From Candidatus Methanophagales archaeon (lineage in GTDB: Archaea > Halobacteriota > Syntropharchaeia > Alkanophagales > Methanospirareceae), in the NCBI GenBank assembly GCA_003601795.1, contig PIXU01000140.1, positions 1 through 5,874 of the forward strand: a stretch of DNA of 5,874 nucleotides. Direction: 5' to 3'. The notes under the pieces are model-generated. The model was not told the DNA's origin. It did not search any database and saw nothing but the letters and a program-made list of their open reading frames with translations. Positions 1 through 5,765 of this stretch are shown here, in pieces; position 1 is the stretch's first letter, and each line of letters starts with the position of its first letter. The translations under genes and the position numbers were made by a program.

Positions 1-16
1 AAAAAGGGGTAGAAAA

Positions 17-460
17 ATGGGAGAAGAAACGACAAAGAAAGAGGAAGAGGAGTTCGAGCCGAAAATAGTCGGGTTTACCTGTAATTGGTGCACATACGCC
101 GCTGCTGACCTTGCGGGGACGTCACGTAAGAAATATCCACCAAACTCGCGGATAATAAGGCTTATGTGTTCAGCGAGGTTGGATCCGATGTTTGTGCTCA
201 AAGCATTACTAAATGGTGCGGATGGCGTTTTCTTTAGCGGGTGTCATCCAGGCGAGTGTCATTACATAAAAGGGAACTACTATGCCAGACGAAGGATAGC
301 AGCAATAAGAACTATTCTGAAGCAGCTCGGGCTGGACAATCGGTTTAAATCGTATTGGATAAGCGCGTCAGAGGGGGAGAAATTTGCGAATACGATGAAG
401 GGACTGACGGAAGAAATAAAGGAATTGGGACCCAGTCCATTAAGAGGTAAGGTACTATGA
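17..460 (+). CDS. mvhD: MvhD-like [2Fe-2S] electron-transfer subunit
   Basis: This is a small iron-sulfur protein of the MvhD/HdrD-delta family (147 aa, typical length). In the classical methanogen complex this subunit passes electrons between the hydrogenase module and HdrA. The sequence shows five Cys in the family pattern: C22 and C25 (FTCNWCTY), C51 (LMCSAR), and C76 and C81 (GCHPGECHY). The GCHPGEC segment and the following YARRR are highly characteristic. Before the fold begins at about residue 17 there is a short Lys/Glu-rich tail (residues 5-16), which is probably flexible. The ATG at 17 is preceded by a purine-rich AGGGGT at 5-10 with 6 nt spacing, and no upstream start is available in the window. 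The stop overlaps the next start (ATGA), so translation is probably coupled to the FrhB-like gene. No MvhA or MvhG gene is visible, so the partner on the electron-input side is presumably the neighbouring FrhB-like protein (inference). Cytoplasmic. Confidence 0.93.
   Translation: MGEETTKKEEEEFEPKIVGFTCNWCTYAAADLAGTSRKKYPPNSRIIRLMCSARLDPMFVLKALLNGADGVFFSGCHPGECHYIKGNYYARRRIAAIRTILKQLGLDNRFKSYWISASEGEKFANTMKGLTEEIKELGPSPLRGKVL
444..448 (+). promoter_or_regulatory. Ribosome binding site of the FrhB-like gene inside mvhD
   Basis: GAGGT lies 8 nt before the ATG at 457, within the last codons of mvhD. It supports choosing the start that overlaps the mvhD stop as ATGA, an arrangement typical of translational coupling. 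Confidence 0.6.
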
Positions 461-1524
461 AAGGAGTAGAACTGAAATCAGGAGATTTAGAAGGGTTATT
501 TAAGGGATTGCTCGATAAGAAAGTCGTGGACAGTCTGATTCTGCCACATCGAGTGGGAAATAACGTGGCACACATGATGGTAACGGACAAGGATAAGGTG
601 GAACCGCCGGTGCCCGCCATATTTGCTCCATCGTTCTCTGTAAATGCTGCAAACGTCGTGAAGGGATGGCTAATAAAGGAGAAGATAGGAATTGTGGCAA
701 AGCCATGTGAGATCAGGGCAGCGATAGAATTGATAAAGTTGAAACAAATGGACAAAGAGAGTGTGCTTCTGATAAGCGTAGATTGCCCGGGTGCTTTTAC
801 GAATCAGGATTATGCAGACCACGCGGAAGAGATCGGAGATTGGGTGGACAGTGCGAAGATAGAAGAACTGAAAGGGAAAGGGATTGCGATAAGGGAAGCG
901 TGTGAGATATGTGACAAACGGCTTGCAGACGTCGGAGACATAGGTATTGTGAGGCGGGACGGTGATAACGTGGTAGTTGTGGGAATAACGGACATGGGCG
1001 TTGAGGCATTGTCGGCTATCGAAGATATTTCACTGGAGGATAAGGATATAGACAGGAGCGGAGAAATCGAAAAGATTGCATCAGAAGCGAAGAAGAAGAA
1101 AGATGCGCTACCCGAGATAAGCAGTGTGGAAGCGTTGGAGGAGTTCTTGAGGGACTGCATAGTATGCAAGAACTGCCGTGACATGTGTCCCGTATGCTAC
1201 TGCAAGGAATGTTTCTTTGACCAACCGTTGGGAAATCCTGTGGGAGGGGACTTATTGAACATAGCGGAGTTAAGAGGTGCGATAGCGGTTCCGGCAAATC
1301 AATTGATGTATCATCTCACGCGTGTTTACCATGTCAGCACGACCTGTGTCGGCTGTGGTGCCTGTGAGGATGCCTGCCCGAAGGACATCCCACTGACGAG
1401 GCTTTATCCCGTGATTACGAAGAAGGTGCAAGAGATTTTCGAGTACGTGCCGGGTAAAGACGTTGAGGAGCCATTACCATTCACGGTTTACGAAGAGGAA
1501 GAGCTGGAAGACAAGTTGAGGTAA
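457..1524 (+). CDS. FrhB/FdhB-like F420-dependent oxidoreductase beta subunit with 2x[4Fe-4S] domain
   Basis: This 355-aa protein belongs to the family of coenzyme F420 hydrogenase/formate dehydrogenase beta subunits, FAD proteins that exchange a hydride with F420. Residues about 10-190 form the FrhB-type flavin domain, recognisable from AKPCEIRA (C84), SVDCPGAF (C110) and EACEICDK (C149, C152). These four Cys line up by eye with the AIPC, YC and GCxIC positions of methanogen FrhB and probably hold one [4Fe-4S] cluster. Residues about 228-312 form a ferredoxin-like domain. It starts with C234-X2-C237-X2-C240-X3-C244-P, continues with three more Cys (C247, C249, C252), and after a spacer of about 44 residues has C297-X2-C300-X2-C303-X3-C307-P. 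A carboxy-terminal ferredoxin makes it closer in layout to FdhB than to FrhB (about 280 aa), so I assign no symbol. The tail is acidic. It sits between mvhD and hdrC with no dehydrogenase catalytic gene in view, so its likely job is to connect F420 to the Hdr complex. The exact substrate is inferred. Confidence 0.88.
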   Translation: MKGVELKSGDLEGLFKGLLDKKVVDSLILPHRVGNNVAHMMVTDKDKVEPPVPAIFAPSFSVNAANVVKGWLIKEKIGIVAKPCEIRAAIELIKLKQMDKESVLLISVDCPGAFTNQDYADHAEEIGDWVDSAKIEELKGKGIAIREACEICDKRLADVGDIGIVRRDGDNVVVVGITDMGVEALSAIEDISLEDKDIDRSGEIEKIASEAKKKKDALPEISSVEALEEFLRDCIVCKNCRDMCPVCYCKECFFDQPLGNPVGGDLLNIAELRGAIAVPANQLMYHLTRVYHVSTTCVGCGACEDACPKDIPLTRLYPVITKKVQEIFEYVPGKDVEEPLPFTVYEEEELEDKLR

Positions 1525-1535
1525 AGGGTAAAAAA

Positions 1536-2135
1536 ATGCCAATAAAAACATGGGAGCTGGACCCAAACTTCAAGAATGAGATAATGGGCGAGGCGGGTGG
1601 GGAACGTCTCGCATCATGTTTTCAGTGCAGCACCTGCACGCTGGGCTGCCCGATTACCGAAATCGTTCCCAGTTACAATCCGCGGAAAATCATCCAGATG
1701 AGTTTGTTAGGAATGCGGAAGGAGGTGTTATCAAATCCTGATTTGTGGGTCTGCCTCATCTGCCAGACGTGCACGGCGCGGTGTCCACAGGACGTGCGGA
1801 TTGCCGATGTGCTGAGCGCGATACGGCGAATAGCCGAGCGAGAAGAGGAAGCAGGTAACTTAAAGATAGACAGCCCCAGACCACTGTTTGATAAGGCATT
1901 CCAGCACCAGTTGGAAAAGTATGGGCGGCTGTATGATATTGGCCTTGCGAAGGAATATTATCCGAAGAAGGAAGGGTCATTTATCAAGGGGATGAAGGCG
2001 ATGATGAAGGATTACAAGGATTTTGGGATGCGAATGTTTAAGAAAGGGAAGATGGGCCCGAAGGCGATGCTCGCACCGAAGGTGAAGGGTCGAGCAGTGA
2101 TAAAGAAGATATTTAAGGAGATGGGAGAGGAATGA
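1536..2135 (+). CDS. hdrC: Heterodisulfide reductase subunit C
   Basis: HdrC is a two-cluster ferredoxin-like protein that carries electrons from HdrA to the catalytic subunit HdrB. The 199-aa product is near the usual family length (about 185-200). Two classical [4Fe-4S] motifs are intact: C28-X2-C31-X2-C34-X3-C38-P (FQCSTCTLGCP) and C73-X2-C76-X2-C79-X3-C83-P (CLICQTCTARCP). Between them lies a segment containing NPR and MSLLGM, as in other soluble HdrC proteins. The carboxy-terminal 60 residues are rich in Lys and Met and end in a KGRAVIKKIFKE helix, which is normal for the family. There is no heme or membrane segment, so this is the cytosolic HdrABC type rather than the membrane HdrDE type. 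The gene starts 11 nt after the FrhB-like stop, with AAGGGT at 1524-1529 as a plausible ribosome binding site. Its stop overlaps the hdrB start as ATGA. Confidence 0.95.
   Translation: MPIKTWELDPNFKNEIMGEAGGERLASCFQCSTCTLGCPITEIVPSYNPRKIIQMSLLGMRKEVLSNPDLWVCLICQTCTARCPQDVRIADVLSAIRRIAEREEEAGNLKIDSPRPLFDKAFQHQLEKYGRLYDIGLAKEYYPKKEGSFIKGMKAMMKDYKDFGMRMFKKGKMGPKAMLAPKVKGRAVIKKIFKEMGEE
2115..2130 (+). promoter_or_regulatory. Purine-rich ribosome binding region of hdrB inside hdrC
   Basis: The end of hdrC contains AAGGAG (2115-2120, 11 nt before the ATG) and GGGAGAGG (2123-2130, next to the ATG at 2132). Either can act as the Shine-Dalgarno element; the first is the better match but rather distant. 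It supports the ATG that overlaps the hdrC stop. Confidence 0.45.
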
Positions 2136-3001
2136 GTATAAATAAACTTGCATATTACCCAGGATGTCCTTCTGACGGGACGGCGGTAGACCAGGATATG
2201 TCAACAAAAGCGGTGTTTGAGAAGTTAGGCGTTGAGCTGGTCGAGGTAGAGGACTGGAACTGCTGTGGTGCTGCGGAAGTAGAGGACCCGAAAGTAGTGT
2301 ATGCGTTAAACGCGCGGAATCTTGCGATTGCCGAGAAAGAAGATCTGGACATTGTGACCCCGTGCAGCATCTGCTATTATAATTTAGAGCGTAGTAACAA
2401 GGCACTGAAGGCAGATGAAGCACTGTGTACGAAACTAAAGGGGATAGACAGCTCGCTGGACTATGGCGGTAAGATAAAAACGAAACATGTGCTGGACGTC
2501 TTTGTGAATGACATAGGCATGGATGAGATTTCAAGTAAGCTGGAGAAGAAGGTGAACGTGAAAGTTGCACCGTATTACGGCTGTTATATCGGGCGACCGC
2601 CTGAGACGGCTTTTGATGACCCCGACAATCCGGTCTTGATGGACAAGTTAATAGAGCTGATAGGCGGTGAAATAGTGCCAAATTTCAATTACATGAAGAC
2701 GGTCTGTTGCGGTGGGCCTCTGATGATGACGCGGGGAGACATAGCATTTGACATGGCGCGGAAGATACTGGACGTTGCGAAGAATGCGGGTGCGGATTGC
2801 ATTTCACTCGCATGCCCGCTGTGCGGCATGATGCTGGACGGCAAGCAGGCAGACATAGAAAAGGCGCTCGGCATCACAATAGGGATGCCCGTTGTTTACA
2901 TCACGCAGTTGCTGGGTCTCGCGCTTGGAATAGAACCGAACAAACTCGGACTGAATAAAAATGCCGTGGATACGAAAGAAATACTTGGGAAGGTGGTGTG
3001 A
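2132..3001 (+). CDS. hdrB: Heterodisulfide reductase subunit B (catalytic, two CCG domains)
   Basis: HdrB is the catalytic subunit that cleaves or forms the CoM-S-S-CoB disulfide at two non-cubane iron-sulfur clusters. Both cysteine-rich CCG domains are complete in this 289-aa protein (normal length). Domain 1 has C12, C44-C45 (DWNCCGA) and C78-X2-C81 (TPCSICYYNL). Domain 2 has C151 (YYGCYIG), C192-C193 (VCCGGP) and C228-X2-C231 (ACPLCGMML). Spacing follows the family rule of a Cys, 30-40 residues, CC, 32-36 residues, CXXC. The amino terminus (LAYYPGCPSDGTA) and the carboxy-terminal VYITQLLGLALGIEP are also typical. With all ten ligand Cys kept, the protein is expected to be catalytically competent. 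Whether the natural substrate is CoM-S-S-CoB or another disulfide cannot be told from sequence alone, because Hdr-like proteins occur outside methanogens. The start overlaps the hdrC stop, and hdrA begins only 3 nt after its stop. Confidence 0.95.
   Translation: MSINKLAYYPGCPSDGTAVDQDMSTKAVFEKLGVELVEVEDWNCCGAAEVEDPKVVYALNARNLAIAEKEDLDIVTPCSICYYNLERSNKALKADEALCTKLKGIDSSLDYGGKIKTKHVLDVFVNDIGMDEISSKLEKKVNVKVAPYYGCYIGRPPETAFDDPDNPVLMDKLIELIGGEIVPNFNYMKTVCCGGPLMMTRGDIAFDMARKILDVAKNAGADCISLACPLCGMMLDGKQADIEKALGITIGMPVVYITQLLGLALGIEPNKLGLNKNAVDTKEILGKVV
2991..2997 (+). promoter_or_regulatory. Ribosome binding site of hdrA
   Basis: AGGTGGT lies 7 nt before the ATG at 3005, within the last two codons and stop region of hdrB. 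It closely resembles the archaeal/bacterial Shine-Dalgarno core AGGTGAT. It argues that translation really begins directly at the Rossmann strand of HdrA and that no amino-terminal domain was missed by choosing too late a start. Confidence 0.65.
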
Positions 3002-3004
3002 GAA

Positions 3005-5731
3005 ATGGGAATAGCAGTTATAGGGGGAGGAGTTGCAGGAATAACAGCCGCTCTTGACCTTGCGGATTCGGGTTATAAAGTACATTTGATAGAGAAGAAT
3101 GCCGAACTCGGCGGTAAGATGGAGGAGCTTGCGGAATGTCAGATGGGATTGTCACCATACATAGCCAAAGTGGAAAACCATCCGAACATAAATTTGATGC
3201 TGTCGAGCGAGTTAGAGCGTTTGTCAGGCACAGCAGGAGATTTTAAGCTGAGCGTGTCGGGCAATGAAGTAGGTGTGGAAAGCGTGGTATTGGCGCCGGG
3301 CTATGACATTCCGGAAGTAGCGAAGAGTTATGGATATGGAAGTCCGGACGTTGTAGTCTCACTGGATTTTGAGGGGATGCTCAAAGCTGCTACGGTAAGT
3401 GAAACCGGGGAATTGGTGAGACCATCGGACGGTAAGCGAGTAAAGAAGTTAGGCTTTATCAAGTGCGTTGGTTCAAGATGCCAGGAGAACGAGATCTGCT
3501 CTACCGCGTGCTGCGCATACACAGCGAAAGAGGCGTGGGAAGTAAAAGAGCGATTCCCGGATATAGAGATTTACATCTTCTACATGGACATCAGGGTATT
3601 TGGAAAAGACGAGGAATTAGTGGCAGAGTTAAAGGACAAATATGGTGTGAAATACATAAGGTCACGGGTTCCTGAGGTAATACCCGAGGAAGGTGCGCTG
3701 ACCGTTAAGTTCGAGAACCTCGAGAAGGGAACGATAGAAAAACTCGACCTTGATATGGTAGTTCTTGCGGTTGGTTTGCTGCCGTCAAAAACCCTGAGCA
3801 AACTTGCAGAAATAACGGGCGTGAAAACCGATAAATATGGGTACATTGAAACGAGCCTAACGAGCCCGCTGGAAACGAGTGTTCCAGGTATTTTAGCGTG
3901 TGGAACGGCAACGGCACCGATGAAGGTACGGGAAAGCGTTGCACAGGCAAGTGGTGCGGCATTAAAGGCTGCGGGGCTTTCACAGCGCACGGAGCCAATT
4001 CCGGGGCAGGAGGAGCACAAATATATTGAAGTTGGCGATGAACTGAAGACAGGTGTATTCATTTGCGGTTGTGAAGGTGAAATAGCAAATTCCATAGACA
4101 TACCTGCGGTCGTGGAACGAGTCAGCGAATTAAAGGACGTTGTCTATGTGAACAGTGAGACGAACACGTTGCAGGAGGCGATGGACGCGATAGAGAGCGG
4201 AATAGTGGACCAGGGATTGACCAGGATTGTATTTGCAGGACAGTCGCCGAGAGAATGTGAAGATATAGTCAGAGACGCATGTGCCGGGGCAGGACTAAAT
4301 CCGTATTTACTGGAGATGGTAAACCTACGAGAGCAATGTGCGTGGGTGCAGGGGCCCAAAGACGCGACAGAGGCGGCGGTAGATATGCTGAAAATGGCTG
4401 TAGAACGAGCGAAGTATCTCGAGGAAATACCGGTTGAACGGTATCCCGTGATACCGAAAGCGCTTGTTATTGGTGGTGGCATATCGGGAATGAACGCAGC
4501 ACTTGGAATTGCAGACGCCGGGTACGAAGTCCATTTAGTGGATAAAGGAGCAGAACTGGGTGGCGGTTTGAGAGAGAGCACCGAGTTACCGGGACCAGGC
4601 GGTGAGCAAGCTGCGGACGTTTTGAAAGAGTTAGTAGATAAAGTAACGGCTAATGAGCGAATAAACGTGTACACGAAGGTGAAAGAAGAAAAAGTCGTGG
4701 GAAGAGCAGGTTCGTTTAAAGCGAAGATAGTCGCAGAGGGTTCGGCTGAGGATGTGGAGATAGAATTTGGCGCCTGTGTGATTGCAACAGGAGCAAGGCG
4801 TGATTTCGTGCCCGAAGGTTACTTCGGATACGGCAAAGAGAAGAACGTGACGACGGTAAGCGAATTTGTAAAGATGCTGGCGGGTAAACTGGATGCCAAT
4901 ACAATCGCATTGATTCAAGATGTGCCAGGCGAAGGCGTAACTGCAAGGTACAGCAGCATCGAGGTAGTGGACAGTGCGTTAAAAGCGAAAGAGAAGAACC
5001 CGGATGCGAATGTATTCGTGCTGTACCAGGACATAAAGACCTACGGTAAGTGGGAAGTGCTGTACAAAGATGCACGTGAGAAAGGCGTGATATTCCTCAG
5101 GTACGACAAGGAGAAACCACCGAAATACGAAGATGGGATTGTTTCGGTCTATGACGTGATATTCAACGATGAGATACAGATAAAGCCTGATTTAGTGGTG
5201 CTCAGTACACCGGCGATGCCTGCGGAGGCGAACGAGCGACTGAGCGAGATGTTCAGGATTCCGTTGAAAAATGGATTCTTTATGGAGAAGCCGGAGAGGC
5301 CAAAGATGGTGCTGACTCCTGTTGACACGGTGAATGAAGGGGTGTTTATCTGCGGTTCGGCAGTGTATCCCGCGATGATAGACGAATGCCTCGCAATGAG
5401 CAGTGCAGCAGCGTCGAGGGCGTGTGTGCTACTGGCGAAAGATTTCCTCGAGACGCCGGCGATGACTTCGGTGGTTGATGAGGAGATATGTGTAGGATGC
5501 GGCGTCTGTGAAGCGATATGTCCGGTCGAAGCGATAGAATTGACCGAAGAGCCGGTACCGGTGGTTACTTTCGGTGTGACCACGGTAGTGGGCAGAACAA
5601 AGAAGGTTGCGAAGGTCGGAGATGGCTGCATAGGCTGTGGAAGTTGCGCTTCTTATTGCCCGTCAAGCGCGATGTCGTTGAAATATTTCAGGGATAAGCA
5701 GGTGTACGCACAGTTGGATTATGCGGTGTAG
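3005..5731 (+). CDS. hdrA: Tandem (double-flavin-module) heterodisulfide reductase subunit A
   Basis: HdrA is the FAD/iron-sulfur hub that splits or merges electrons between ferredoxin, HdrC/HdrB and the MvhD side. This 908-aa form is much longer than the usual roughly 650 aa and contains two flavin modules. Residues 1-330: thioredoxin-reductase-like module 1, with VIGGGVAG (7-12), acidic E30, C45, the HdrA signature CVGSRC...CSTACC (C154, C159, C165, C169, C170) with K175, and a flavin-site end at about 293-322. Residues about 340-470: a domain matching the usual HdrA amino terminus (VFICGCEG, NLREQCAW). Residues about 480-815: module 2, with VIGGGISG and DIKTYGK but no CX3CC motif. Residues 824-890: two ferredoxin motifs, C829/C832/C835/C839 and C875/C878/C881/C885, each followed by Pro. 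Neither module has the inserted ferredoxin domain of classical HdrA. The start is fixed by the ribosome binding site 7 nt upstream. Both GxGxxG motifs are intact, so two FADs are expected. It is last in the operon and is followed by a terminator. Confidence 0.93.
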   Translation: MGIAVIGGGVAGITAALDLADSGYKVHLIEKNAELGGKMEELAECQMGLSPYIAKVENHPNINLMLSSELERLSGTAGDFKLSVSGNEVGVESVVLAPGYDIPEVAKSYGYGSPDVVVSLDFEGMLKAATVSETGELVRPSDGKRVKKLGFIKCVGSRCQENEICSTACCAYTAKEAWEVKERFPDIEIYIFYMDIRVFGKDEELVAELKDKYGVKYIRSRVPEVIPEEGALTVKFENLEKGTIEKLDLDMVVLAVGLLPSKTLSKLAEITGVKTDKYGYIETSLTSPLETSVPGILACGTATAPMKVRESVAQASGAALKAAGLSQRTEPIPGQEEHKYIEVGDELKTGVFICGCEGEIANSIDIPAVVERVSELKDVVYVNSETNTLQEAMDAIESGIVDQGLTRIVFAGQSPRECEDIVRDACAGAGLNPYLLEMVNLREQCAWVQGPKDATEAAVDMLKMAVERAKYLEEIPVERYPVIPKALVIGGGISGMNAALGIADAGYEVHLVDKGAELGGGLRESTELPGPGGEQAADVLKELVDKVTANERINVYTKVKEEKVVGRAGSFKAKIVAEGSAEDVEIEFGACVIATGARRDFVPEGYFGYGKEKNVTTVSEFVKMLAGKLDANTIALIQDVPGEGVTARYSSIEVVDSALKAKEKNPDANVFVLYQDIKTYGKWEVLYKDAREKGVIFLRYDKEKPPKYEDGIVSVYDVIFNDEIQIKPDLVVLSTPAMPAEANERLSEMFRIPLKNGFFMEKPERPKMVLTPVDTVNEGVFICGSAVYPAMIDECLAMSSAAASRACVLLAKDFLETPAMTSVVDEEICVGCGVCEAICPVEAIELTEEPVPVVTFGVTTVVGRTKKVAKVGDGCIGCGSCASYCPSSAMSLKYFRDKQVYAQLDYAV

Positions 5732-5765
5732 AAAAGTCCGCTCATCGGGCTTTTCTTTTATTTTT
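5731..5765 (+). terminator. Intrinsic-type terminator after hdrA
   Basis: A 10-bp stem is formed by 5731-5740 and 5746-5755 (GAAAAGTCCG with CGGGCTTTTC, one G-T wobble) around the 5-nt loop CTCAT. It is followed by TTTTATTTTT (5756-5765). The first stem base is the last base of the hdrA stop codon. The T-tract lies only on the + strand side, so it terminates the hdr operon. The converging minus-strand gene stops within the T-tract, and its transcript would include the hairpin without a following U-run. Confidence 0.8.

Noticed and set aside
1..16. Promoter for the operon
   Set aside because: Only 16 bases precede the first start codon. They show a possible ribosome binding site but are too short to contain a TATA box/BRE or -35/-10 elements.
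1953..2132. Lys/Met-rich basic tail of HdrC as a possible novel extension
   Set aside because: Soluble HdrC proteins commonly end with a similar basic, helix-rich segment, and the total length is normal.
1977..2681. Long minus-strand reading frame of 234 codons opposite hdrC/hdrB
   Set aside because: Its translation is rich in Ser, Pro, Leu, His and Arg with no recognisable motif, and it lies antisense to two confidently identified genes with intact cysteine motifs.
3463..3675. A 70-codon + strand frame inside hdrA
   Set aside because: It overlaps the cluster-motif region of hdrA out of frame and contains nothing resembling a protein family; there is no sign of a frameshift in hdrA.
3580..4674. 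Several 97-176 codon minus-strand frames opposite hdrA
   Set aside because: They are low-complexity Ser/Ala/Pro-rich complements of the hdrA coding strand, without start signals or family features.
3005..5731. HdrA doubling as two separate genes joined by a sequencing error
   Set aside because: The frame is continuous through the linker (about residues 325-345), with no stop, start or ribosome binding site there. The two halves differ strongly in sequence, which does not suggest a recent duplication artefact.
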